From the NCBI RefSeq assembly GCF_947507565.1, contig NC_089182.1:3286001-3350000 (forward strand): a stretch of DNA of 64,000 nt, written 5' to 3'. A program made the position numbers and the translations under genes. Positions 22,701 to 34,600 of this stretch are shown piece by piece. Numbering within the stretch: the stretch's first letter is position 1; every line of letters starts with the position of its first letter. The notes under the pieces were generated by a model that was given only the letters and a program-made list of their open reading frames with translations, made no database searches and was not told where the DNA came from. The stretch is from Oscarella lobularis. Lineage: Eukaryota; Porifera; Homoscleromorpha; Homosclerophorida; Oscarellidae.

Positions 22701-25700
22701 AAAGCAGCGCGGAAACGAATACGATCTGCCGATCGAGCAACCAGACAAGCGGCAACTTCTCCATCATCCACATAATCGCCTGACAGCCGCCCGCTTTGCT
22801 ATACCACGCTCTCTCGTAACAACACCCGCACAATTTCTCGCACAGCGTTCCAACAAGCGGCAATCGAGCGGCGACGTCTCGCGATCGCACAACCGCCGTT
22901 ACGGCGTCGAGGAGCCCGTTTAGGGCGTCGACACCGACGCCGGCTAAGTCTTTGTCGTCTGATGACATCACGGTTGCGATTGCTTCCATTAGAACGTCGC
23001 TGTTTAGTCGTGCGCCGCTGCTTGGCTCGTTTTCTTGGATGACGGCGATGAAGGCGATGTGGCGTACGGTGCCGAGGACGAATGGCGACGTTTCGGGTTG
23101 GAGTTCTTTGATTGTTGACGCTATGAGCATTCCTTCGAGGGCGCGTTTGAAAAGACGGCGCGATGGAGTGATTGGTTTTGACGTTGATGAGGAGAACTCG
23201 CTGGGAACGCTGGATCGAAAAAAAAAAATAATAATAAGAGGAGGTGTATGAGGGTTTGGGGTTACTTGAAATGAAGGAGACAAGCGTGGAGATCTTCTTC
23301 GCTGTCTGTCAAGTCCATGGAGGAAATGATGTAGGATTTGACGACGCACCACGCTTGCTGGCGAGTGTGTAAGCCGACGTTTGGAAGACGAAGAACGCTG
23401 ACGGCATTTTCAACGACCTAAACAGTATTAGTACATGTATAAATTTAATCGAATTTTTATACCGATGCTATGGGGAAGATAATGGGATTCGAGCTCTCGG
23501 GAAAATAGAGACCTACGCCCGGACCAGAGCCGTTATCATCGCTATATTTTAACTAGGAAAAAAATCAGTAGGACGTGTTTTTTTATTTTTGGTGTTTCTC
23601 ACTTCTTGCGGCTCGCAGAGCATTTTCCGGTTGCCGCCGCCGAATTTTCCGAGCACGCGAAAGGCGACCTGGGCTATTGTGTCCGAGGGGCTTCGCAACT
23701 GGCGCCAGAGCGCCTGCATTAATTCCGCGCGCACCGGCTGTATGTGATCGTACAAAAAATCCGGCTGCAAATTATCGACGCACAATTCCAACGTCCTCAA
23801 TCCCTAAAATAGAGAAAAAATAAACGAGGAGTCGACAAAACGGTTCCTTAGTGGTCGTGCCTGGCTGATAAGCGGCTGCGATCCGTTTAGCGCCGACACG
23901 AGAGGATCCATGAGCATGGGCAAGTAGGGAAGCAAAGAGCTGAGACGAACTGGAACGGTGAGACACAGTTCAACGAATAGATCCTTCATTTGTTGGCGGT
24001 GAAGACTGCTTTGGAGTCGATTGAGTCCGCGGAGAAGGTTCGGTAAAAGGGGGAGGAATTCTTGGTAGAGAAGATCGTGACTTCCGCCGCCAATCGAGCG
24101 GAATAGAGCGCGAAGAAGTAGGAAGTAGTTGTAGGGTTCTTTCGCCGATTTTGCTAGGTCCATTGAGCGCGTAACGATTTCATGCAAGTGGGGCTATTAG
24201 GGGGAAACGTTTGGGGAGAGAAAACAGTGCGCGTTCTCGTACTACCTTAAGCATTTGCTCGTTTTCCTGAGCGAACAAGGATACTGAACCAAAGACGAGT
24301 TTGAATAACTTCAGGTAGAGATTCGATCGTTCAATATCGACTGAAAAAAAGCGTTCTAAGCCTGAAAACTATTTTTCTCGCGACTCACCTCCCATTTCCT
24401 CCATTTTCTCGAGCAGAAAATGTATCATGACAGTGGCAAATGTCGCCGAAGTGTTCGGATTCGCCAGAAACGTGTTGGGGATGATTTGCAGGGCGTAGTT
24501 ATTGTGAATCCGTTCCACCAGATACTAGAGACCCCAAAGAAACACGTGTAGATGATAGTACTCTAATTCTAAGCGATGTATGCATAGGAAATTCGTGTCT
24601 CGACCGTCAGGTTGCTGCTGGGCTACTCAACTGAACCCGCAGCAGTTTTTACAGAAGAGAAATTAATGTTGTGCTGTACAGAAAGGGGCAGAAACCCATG
24701 GGGGGAAGAGCTACAGCCCTGTGAGCAAGCACGTTGCTAGAACGACGATTCCTAATTGCGTACCTCAATCATTCGGCCGAAAACTTCTTTGAAAGTCGTC
24801 AAATTCATCATTGTGAACTGAAATTGTATTTTTTGAAAAATTTGGTATTGAGTTTGAGACTTTTTTACCACTCCGGCGAAGTGTTCCAGAATTTCCTTTT
24901 CTTCTCTCATCTTGACGGTCTGACACGTCGCCGGTCTCAAGTAGAACGATCCGTTGGGTGCCGTCATCACTTGATAAATATCCAAACAGAGAAGAGCTGA
25001 GAAAAAAACCCCATTTTCAATTAATCAATAATCGGAAGTGATAAACACTTACTGTATTTCAATAGGCGAACAAAGACGGGCGTTTCTCTCGGAAAGAACG
25101 TTTTCTGGAGAACTAAAGTAAAATTAATAACTAATACGGGTTGATTTGACGTCGTTTTTGCCTCCTGGTGCCTTGCATGAGCCCGCGCCCCACGTGATCG
25201 TCTTCACGCCGCAAACGAGAGTTTTCACGAGGATTCGACAGTCAGATGCACTCAGAACATTCCCACCGGGAAACAAAGAGGCGGAGACGGCGTTTCCAGC
25301 GTTTCCTGGAAGAGTTTGTCCGGGTAAACGCAAGCCGGAAGCTGTTGGGGTGAGTAGACTCGGTGCCGGTAAGCCCGGCGTTGTAGCTAACATTGTAGCG
25401 GGAGTCTATTGAAAGCGTCAACGTGAGATAATTAAAATTTTAAATATTTTACCTTTGGGGGCTCGGATTCCGGAATTGATCCGTCTGGATTTTGTCTCAC
25501 GCTATATAAGAAGTATTGAAGTCCTTTTTATTTATTCTAATGATTTACCATTTTGAAAATATTGCGGGTATTTGGTATTTGGCTATTGTCTGGAACTTCT
25601 GCACAAACACCTCAAGCATCTGTATCAGAATGTCTCTACCCTAAAAAGGAAATCTTCCAGTAAGAAAATATAGTCAGGAAAGTGTCATACGTTTCCGTCA

Positions 25701-27833
25701 GGGTCGCTTTTCTGGCGAATGCACTCGACCAAATTCAAAAGCAACTAATCAAATATAGTTGGGAGGCATTTCGCACCGTAAAACTAGAGACCGACTTTGC
25801 ACGACATTGTTTGTATGCTGACAGGCAGCGTCTCGTCGTTGACGTTCTTTGCGAACATGTCCACGGCGAGAGCGAGCTGCTGGAGCGATAAATGTCCACG
25901 TACGTGGTGCACGAGATCGGCAAGGGTACTATAAGCCAATGGCCTAAAGGGAGAAGAGTGGAAACCGGTGTAATAAGGGGTAGGGAGAGGAAAGACCTAA
26001 GCGATTCGCGTGTCGTCCAACCGGTGCCAATGAGAGTATCTTCGTCGAGGAGTTTATCAATTTGCGGTACGAATTCTAAGATTACGAGGAGTAAATGCGT
26101 GAACAGAGGGCCCCGCTTGACTAACGGTTTCGAAAATCGGTTGGAAGAATGTGACGCGCCGCAATCAGTAGCTCCTTTCGTAAATAAGCTACTTCCTAAA
26201 GAAAATCACCGCTTTGCTCTTGGATCTCTTAGAAAAATGACTGGTTACTTACTGGTGGGCAGTTTTTGAGTAAAGATAGCATGCCTTGCACCATGCTTGG
26301 AGCGTAAACCTTCACTACGTCCTACGAGAGTTTTCCCTAGCTAAATTCTTTGATTTTTACTACTAGGTCACCTGATAAATTTTTATCACGTATGCTAAGA
26401 AGGATAGAGTCTTTATTTGAGCTCCCACGAAGTCAATGTACGTTTCTTTGCTGACTGAACTCAACCTGGGTTCAAATTGAGATCAGTTTTTGATATTTTG
26501 TGTGACTCTAAGCTCACTGGGCAGTTGTGTTTGGACCGAGGACTATTATGTTGATTATTAGAGGAATAAATTCGGCTACGGTAGCGTGAACTTGTTGCTT
26601 GTACAACTGAGATGGTTCAACTTAGCTGCAATACTATTAAATATATAGTTTTATACCTGATACATCAACACCACGATGATGGGTAATTCTGCTAGAACTT
26701 TGAGAGAATTTGTGCCTTTTGGAATTCCGTGTTTCTAGAGAAACAGAGTTGGGATCTTTTTCTCGGATTTCTATGAGTGACGGACCCCCTGTTCTACTTC
26801 TACTGGGCATTGGCCAATTACAACGGCCCCAGGCTCCACTTTGACAGGGCCTCCTTCCAGCTGCGCTTGCTATATAGGAAAGTCTGTCTAAATTCAGATT
26901 TATTCTTGTTGAAGTCTAACCATTGCCGTGCTCAGGTCGCGATAGATTGTCTGAACGAATTGAAGAAATTGGCGAACCTGTAAAAAGACCACACATAGAA
27001 AAAAAAGTGCCACATTTTAAAAATAGAATATAACTGGCCTCTATCTGAAATGGCGGTCGTAATTGCTTGTGAAGTTCAATGATGATTTTGAGACAAACAA
27101 GGACATTCTCTTCATTTTCCGTCTACACAAAGAAAACCTTTAGAACTCGCCGATCCACAAAGAGTACCTTACTTCAAGAAGACGAAACATCACATTCAAA
27201 ATCCCCTAATCATAAATTATGCGTCACACAAAAAGCCCCGTATTTGGATTGAAATAACGAACTTTGGCGTAAGGCTTTAGCAAATCGCTGACGGGAATGC
27301 GATGAATAATTTCCAAAAGCAATTTTCGAATTTGCTATGACGTCAAAAAAAGGGGTCCCCTTGGAAACGATCTCGAAGCCAAAAGACAAGCTCACATGAT
27401 TTAGACTCTCGACGATAAAGCTAGGCTCCCCTAGAGAGAAAACTTAGACCCCAAACTAGGCACCTGGATGGGGGCGTGGCGCACCCTCGCGCAAAAAGGC
27501 GAGAAATCTCGGTACCGCTTGTTCGAGAAACGTAGCGTGTTGCGGCGACGTGACAATGTTCTGCAAAGGAAATAGACTTCGATTTCGAATCGAATCGTGG
27601 GCTATTACGTCGAAATTCTCGCTTAGTTCTTGCGCGGCGCGAATTTTCGCCTCCACTTCTAAACAAAGAGGTCTCGTTTTACGCGCAGCGTCTTTTTTAA
27701 CGTAATCCTGCATCTTACCGTGGCCCGGCTCCGATATGATAACGATGTAGTTGCGAAATTTCGACGCGAGGACGGCGTGTTGGCCGCCTGAGCCGATGCT
27801 GCCGCCACCGTCCGATGCTCGTCGCGCTGCCAT
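10745..27833 (-). CDS. TRRAP: TRRAP, pseudo-PIKK scaffold of SAGA and NuA4/TIP60 acetyltransferase complexes
   Basis: TRRAP/Tra1 is a very large HEAT-repeat, FAT and kinase-like nuclear scaffold that links transcription activators to histone acetyltransferases. Conserved blocks appear in order along the minus strand: AAQELSENFD and TSPQHATFLEQ (27.6-27.5 kb), SLVKTLVCG-like KTLVCGVKTITWG (25.2), LRALFRSIGGGSHDLLYQEF (24.1), RVLGKFGGGNRKML (23.6), CCYERAWYSKAGG (22.8), NPSYIDR (17.6), NHFWIKQCIELLLA (16.8), LKYLGKTHNAW (16.1), KTWRNRLPNLWDDLSHWS (14.9), MWRCSRIMHLLRELHPTLLS (13.0), YCIKIARFMPRVEIV (12.2) and the C-terminal CRMDPAWHPWL ending at 10745. Dozens of short introns interrupt it. The start ATG 27833 opens an exon ending at 27719 that splices in phase to SENFD. 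An acidic Ser/Glu-rich insert (~13.2-13.4 kb) sits in the FAT region. As in the family, catalytic kinase residues are not expected. Confidence 0.96.
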
Positions 27834-28172
27834 CGACCACAACAAATCCGACTGCTCCGATCGATCGATCAAGCGATCGATCGAACGAGAACGCCGAGAA
27901 AAGAAGGTCGACGACTGCGCCTGCGCGTAGGAAATGCCCGACTACTACACTTCGAAAAAAACTTTTTCTACGGATAAATCTTGACTCATCGGATGAAAGA
28001 ATCGATTGCACAGTTTACCTTGAGGCGTCGCCGCGACAGATCGAAAGATTAGTGGCTAATCTCTCAGAACTCATCTCCGTCCGGGGAGTTCTGACTCTCA
28101 CGCTCATCTGGCCGCCGTTCTTTGTCCTCTCGCCTTGTTTCAGTGACGTGACGGACTCCACGAACTACTGTC
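27834..28172. promoter_or_regulatory. Shared upstream region of TRRAP (minus) and receptor gene A (plus)
   Basis: Only 339 bp separate the two divergent start codons. The left part contains repeated CGATCGATC palindromes (about 27859-27886). From ~28019 rightwards it carries the conserved type I first-exon leader shared by receptor genes A-E (GAGGCGTCGCCGCGAC...). No TATA box is evident. Confidence 0.5.
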
Positions 28173-31100
28173 ATGACTTTGTTTCTTTCGTTGCTGGTGA
28201 GACTGGCAACGACACTGATGATTTTTCGGCTTCATCAAGTCTGTGGAGGTGAGTAGAACGGCATGGAAAAAACAAAAACGGTCAATGTTGTTAGTAAGAA
28301 AGGTCAGAGCTAAAAACGCACTCGTATGCCTTGTAGTTGGTTGTCAAGCAACTTCGTGGTCAGCGTGTTCATCGTCGTGCGGGAAAGGGAAACGGTCGAG
28401 GATGATTACTTCATTCAACAACAGTGACTGCTCCTCTTTCAAGTCATCAGAAGACTGTTGGAATACAGATTGTGAGTCTTTTGGTGTTCTGTCAATTTTT
28501 TTCCGATATAAGGGATTTTTGAGGCGGAAGAATCAATATGAAGAATGCCGTTGCTATTCATGGGCCATTGGGTACAGTAAACGGATTGGTTCCCTCTCTG
28601 GCAATTGATGGTAACACCGTTACATGCACTTCAACGCGCTCAAAGTTTCCGTGGCTACGAGTCGAATTGAAGACCGCTTACTTAATTACAAGCGTCAAAG
28701 CGTTTTTTTGGCAAGGATACATCGCGATAGTGCGAGTGGGTAGTAATTTGAAGAATTATGGCAATGCCAATCCACAGTGCGGTCAACGAATAACAATTTC
28801 AGCTCAAACGTGGAGTCGAGCTACGTGCTCTCCTCCACTCTGGGGCCGATACATTAACGTGCAAATGCTTTCATCAATACCACGTTATTTAGAAGTGTGT
28901 GAATTGAGAGCAACTTACAGTAAGAAAATGATGGAGTAATTAATATATTCAATGTACATGATTAGAACTGGACGTCGGCATTCTCTACAAGGATTCGTCG
29001 GTTGCGTCCGGAAAAGTTTACGTGTCTGCTGGGAAAACGCTTCGGTTTCCCGTTCTGTGCGGCGTCAATCCAGATCCAACCAACTTCAATTCACTTCTCA
29101 ACATTCAATGGAAATATGGCAACAATGGTAACGTGATTCCTTTGTCGTCATCGAATTCTGATGTTACACAATCTAAAATGGAGAATCTGACTAGTCTACA
29201 TATAAGAAAAGCTCCATCAGATGGTCAATTGTACTCGTGTCATTTTAATTGGATTGACAACACAACAAAAAGTCTTGCGTTCACTCTGCTTATCAACGGT
29301 GAACCGCTGCTAGTATATTTGTACACTTTAGGCTGATTGTAAGTGTATGTTTCTAGCTGATTGCAGGTGGAGTGAGTGGTCACATTGTTCTGGATCATGT
29401 GGTGTGGGAAGAAGAAATCGAACAGCAGACGATTCTGTAAGAAGACTTCAAGGGAAAAAGTGCACTGGACCTTCAGACGAATTGTGTTTCACGAATATTC
29501 CGTGTAAGAGATTAAAGGCGACTTGACGTCATTTGGCAGTGTCTTTTTTTGAAGGCGCTCCCACTCCTTTTCGCCGTAAAGTGACTGCTGAGATAGGAAG
29601 CAAGGCTACGTTAGAGTGTAAGGCATCGCAACAAAACGGACTGTCGATGCCTGTCATCGCCTTTGAGTGGTTCAAAAATATGTTAAATGTAACGACACTT
29701 TCTAGTTCGTCTGTCAAACTGACAAACGGAGAATACCGAGGGAGTTTTACGTTTGCATCTGTCAAAAGGTCAGACGCAAGGTCATCATACACGTGCAAAG
29801 CTCGTGGAAAATATGGTCTCAGTGCACCATCGGCGGAAATGACGCTTAATGTCACGTGTAAGCCACTCATGTTTTTCTATGATTGTATATATATTTTTCG
29901 ATTGAAGATGCTCCTTATAATATTAAAATATCAGCGGATTCGGAAACGTTTGTGAAAGGACAACGTCTAAATCTAAGATGCAGTGCCAGAGCCAATCCTC
30001 CTCCTCGATATTCGTGGCAGAAAAACGGCGTCCAGTTACCAAGGCGATCGTCACAGTTGCTTTTTTCAAGCTTAAAATACTCTGACAACGGTACGTACAA
30101 GTGCACAGCGAGCAATTCAGTAGGATCATCTGCATCCAGCGAATTTCTTCTTATTGTTAACGGTATGCTTAGCTATTCTTGTTGATCGTTGTATTGACTA
30201 GGCTTTTTAGGACCTCCGGGAGAGTGCACCATTTTGTCAGTTGAAAGTACTATCGGTACTCGCGTGGCTTTGACTGTTCATTGTCTCATCAACAGAAACG
30301 CCTCTGTTACTAACTACAGGGTATTCTATAGAGTCTTGTCAGAAGCTTGGTCGTCGATAGTTGTTACAAAAGCTTTACCAATCGAGGTCTCAGATTTGAT
30401 TCTATTGGCGAAGTACGAATTCAAAGTGAGCGCGGGAAACGAGCATGGATATGGGCCGAACAGCAGCACAATCGAAGTGCAGACAGCTGAAGGAGGTACG
30501 TGGCGCTTAGTACACGTATTATGTTGTATTGGTACTTCAACATTCATTTGTTTACAGCTCCGTCTGCTCCTTTGAATTTGGACTCGATGTCATTGACGTC
30601 CACTTCAGAGATGATAACATGGAGTCTTCCTAAACATCGGAACGGAATGATTAGAAACTATGTTTTGTTCTATTGGAAAGTTGCCGAAGGAAAGGATTCT
30701 TATAACCCCATGATCGCTAATAAATCAAGCACAACTCTTTCGGCGATTCTACGTGATCTTGAAGAGTCTGTCAGATACAACGTTTCGGTGCGTACGAATT
30801 TTTAATGATGTTTCTTGAAGATGGGTTTTATTTAGGTTTGCGCCGTCACGATTTCTCAGGGGCCATGTAATAGTATCATAATTAGAGAAAATACAGAAGA
30901 GGTTAAATCACCCGGGCCTCTAAGTGAAGAAATAGACGAGTGTCCTGGAGCGCCTTTGTTTAGCTCTATTGCAGTTGTTTCTACAGTTCTATTTGCCATT
31001 ACTCTTATCGCCTTGATTTTCTTCGTCGTGATGTATGTTCGACTTCAAAAGATGCTGAAGAAGTCCTCCTGTACTGGTGACAAGAAAAATATTTACGAAA

Positions 31101-31309
31101 TGCCTAGCAAAGTGGACGGTAAAGGGGACATCGTGCCTCATCCAATGAGGCAGTCGAGCGCATATGGAGAAACAACAACTTTCAAGAAACAAAACGGTAT
31201 TTCATTAGGTAATGACTGGGTTTATTAGATAATTCTTTTTGTAAATGTAGCTGATGATTCTGCTGACCGAACGTATGCAGAAATTGGTATGCCAAAGAAT
31301 GTCAATTAG
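28173..31309 (+). CDS. Receptor gene A: TSP1-F5/8C-Ig-TSP1-Ig-Ig-FN3-FN3-TM with tyrosine-motif tail
   Basis: Eleven exons (28173-28248, 28337-28471, 28524-28919, 28966-29298, 29357-29503, 29555-29857, 29908-30162, 30211-30495, 30558-30787, 30836-31196, 31251-31309) give 2580 nt, 859 residues. Order: signal peptide (MTLFLSLLVRLATTLMIF), TSP1 ([12 protein letters not shown]), fucolectin-like F5/8C (PWLRVELK ... [12 protein letters not shown] ... CELRA), Ig-like, TSP1 ([13 protein letters not shown]), two Ig domains (YTCKARG, GTYKCTAS), two FN3 domains, a TM helix (~VVSTVLFAITLIALIFFVVM) and a cytoplasmic tail with IYEMP, SAYGE and TYAEIG. Ectodomain introns are phase 1, so modules can be exchanged freely. 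The N-terminal F5/8C and Ig found in all other copies are deleted. A cell-surface recognition receptor whose tail can be tyrosine-phosphorylated is inferred; the ligand is unknown. Confidence 0.9.
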
Positions 31310-31696
31310 ACTGTACTAGCAAACTCTAGTTCTTTTCAATCATTTTTTTGTCGCGTTTGAATTCGTCTTAGCATCCGAACTAGATAAATTGTCAGAGTAA
31401 AGTAGTGACTAGTGCTGGCTAGTGATGGTCATTGATTGACAATTGTTTCTTTCGCGCGCGGTCCGACCTCCCGGATAACCCATGGCCATATCGAAAGGAG
31501 CGGTTGAGAGGCCCCGCACAGTTCGCCTTGAGGCGTCGTCGCGACGGATCGAAAGATTATTCAGAACTCATCTTCGTCCCGGAAGTTTGGGAGAACTCTG
31601 AGTCTCACGCTCATCTGGCCGCCGTTCTTCGTCCTCTCGCCTCGTTTCAGCGACTATCCGACTCCACGAACTACAGAACTACGTTCGAGCATTGTC
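31310..31696 (+). promoter_or_regulatory. Upstream region of receptor gene B with type I first-exon leader
   Basis: A short spacer after gene A is followed from ~31498 by the conserved leader (GAGAGGCCCCGCACAGTTC... GGCGTCGTCGCGACGGATC). CCCGGATAACCCATGG lies at 31470-31485 and recurs upstream of gene D. Promoter function is inferred from conservation and position. Confidence 0.45.
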
Positions 31697-34600
31697 ATGA
31701 CTTGGTTTGTTTCGTTACTGCTGAGACTGGTAATTGCAGTGGCGATTGTGGGGCTTGATCAAGTCTTTGGAGGTGAGTAAGAGAGTTCGCATGTCAAATG
31801 CACTCGTTTGGGCTCTTTAGTCTGGGTACGTAAATGAACGAGTGTTTCCGCTTCTTCCGATTTTACGAACATCTATGAAAATAGCTTATATGTATGGGTT
31901 TAGAGAAAAAAGTGACTTTGAACGCAAGAATGCTCAAATTTAACGTTGCACAAGAAACATCTGATGCTTCGGAAAAAATTTCCTACGCCAGCGCAGTGGA
32001 TGGTCAAATGGGGCAAGAATCAACAGATTGCGCCAATTCTGCTCAAGCTCCTTCTAATATTAAATTTCTGTGGTTGACAATTAATCTGGGTGATCTCTAC
32101 TCTGTAAGCAACGTCAAAATGCTATCTCGCGAAGAATTTGGAACAGAGTCTGAGATCTACGTGGGAAAGAGCGCTATCCAAGCAGACGGAAGTGTGGATC
32201 CAAGCAAAGATTACAAATGTGGTGATAAATACCCTATTGGTAATGCTTCAAAGAATTTTACTGACTTTCCTTGCTCTTCCGTTCATTGGGTTCAATACGT
32301 TACCATTCACCGTCCTGTTACTACTAGCCCACACAAACATCTGCACGTATGTGAAGTTGAGGTGTATTACAATGAGAACGAAGGTACGGTAAACGTCTGA
32401 GCGTGATGCCATTAAGAATAGGAGGATTCCAATTTAGATGACGGTGTCATCTTAACCAATGGCATTTTTCCTATTACATCTGTTGGTGAGATTGCGGTGT
32501 GTGGTTCATCCAAAGGAGACTTTGGCCCAACATGGAAGTTTCCTAACAAAACGAATGTTTCGACACAGAGTTCGGCAGAAATTCAACAAACAGAGAATTC
32601 ACCAGGATTCAAACAACTTCGTCTGAATAATTATCCAAATTCCGTCGGCTCAAATGGCAACTACGAATGCGTGTACACAGCAAACGGCATGATCAAAACA
32701 AAATCGGTCAATGTCATTAGTAAGAAAGTCAGAGCTAAAAATCCGCTCACTTACTAATAGGTATACCTCGTAGTTGGTTGTCAAGCAACTTCGTGGTCAG
32801 CGTGTTCATCGTCGTGCGGGAAAGGGAAACGGTCGAGGATGATTACTTCATCCAACAACAGTGACTGCTCTTCTTTCAAGTCATCAGAAGACTGTTGGAA
32901 TACAGATTGTGAGTCTTTCGGTGCTCTGTCAATTTTTTTGCGATATGAGTGATTTTTTGAGGCGGAAGAATCAATATGAAGAATGCCGTTGCTATTCATG
33001 GGCCATTGGGTACAGTAAGAGGAATGGTCCCCTCTCGGGCAATTGATGGTAACACCGTTACATGCACTTCAACGCACTCAAGGTTTCCGTGGCTACGAGT
33101 CGATTTGAAGACCGCTTACTTAATTACAAGCGTCAGAGCGTTTTTTTGGCGAGGATACAACGCGATAGTGCGAGTGGGTAGTAATTTGAAGAATGATGGC
33201 AATCCCAATCCACAGTGCGGTCAACCAATAACAATTTCAGTTCAAACGTGGAGTCGTCGAGCTACGTGCTCTCCTCCACTCTGGGGCCGATACATTAACG
33301 TGCGAAGGCTTTCATCAAAACCAAGTTATTTAGAAGTGTGCGAATTGAGAGCAACTTACAGTAAGAAAATGATGGAGTGATTAATATATTCAATGTACAT
33401 GATTAGAATTGGACGTCGGCATTCTCTACAAGGATTCTTCGGTTGCGTCCAACATAGTTTACGCGTCTGCCGGGCAAACGCTTCGGTTTCCTGTTCTGTG
33501 CGGCGTCAATCCAGATCCAACCAACTTCAATTCACTTCTCAACATTCAATGGAAATATGGCAACAATGGTAGCGTGATTCCTTTGTCGTCATCGAATTCT
33601 GATGTTGGACAATCTAAAATGGGGAATCTGACTAGTCTACATATCAGAAAGGCTCCATCAGATGATCAATTGTACTCGTGTCATTTTAATTGGATTGACA
33701 ACACAGCAAAAAGTCTTGCTTTCACTCTGCTTATCAACGGTGAACCGCTGCTAGTATATTTGTACACTTTAGGCTGATTGTAAGTGTATGTTTCTAGCTG
33801 ATTGCAGGTGGAGTGAGTGGTCACATTGTTCTGGATCGTGTGGTGTGGGAAGAAGAAATCGAACAGCAGACGATTCGTTAATAAGATATCAAGGAAGAAA
33901 ATGTATTGGACCCTCAGAGGAATTCTGTTTCACGAATATTCCGTGTAAGAGATTAAAGGCTCCGTGACTTGACGTCATTTGGCAGTCTTTTTCAAGGCGC
34001 TCCCACTCTTTTTCTCAGTAAAGTGACTGCTGAGATAGGAAGCAAGGCTACGTTAGAGTGTAAGGTATTGCAACAGAACGGACTGTCGATGCCTGTCATC
34101 GCCTTTGAGTGGTTCAAAAATGGGATAAATGTAACGACACTTTCTAGTTCGTCTGTCAAACTGACAAAAGACGGAGAATACCGAGGGAGTTTTACGTTTG
34201 CATCTGTCAAAAGGTCAGATGCAAGGTCATCATACACGTGCAAAGCTCGTGGAAAATATGGTCTCAGTGCACCATCGGCGGCAATGACGCTTAATGTCAC
34301 GTGTAAGCCACTCATGTTTTTCTATGATTGTATATATATATTTCGATTGAAGATGATCCTTATAATATTAAAATAACAGCGGATTCGGAAACGTTTGTGA
34401 AAGGACAACGTCTAAATCTAAGATGCAGTGCCACAGCCAATCCTCCTCCTCGATATTCGTGGCAGAAAAACGGCGTCCAGTTACCAAGGCGATCGTCACA
34501 GTTGCTTTTTTCAAACTTAGACTATTCTGACAGCGGTACGTACAAGTGCACAGCGAGGAATTCACTAGGATCGTCTGCGTCGAGCGAATTTCTTCTTATT

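Noticed and set aside
27815-28252. Plus-strand open frame running from the TRRAP side into the gene A leader
   Set aside because: Its frame differs from the conserved signal peptide starting at 28173, and the upstream part is the shared promoter.
28524-28919. Assigning fucose binding to the F5/8C domains
   Set aside because: The fold signature (GRY, CE-L/V, RxD) is present, but the canonical His of the fucose motif is not clearly placed, so the ligand is left open.
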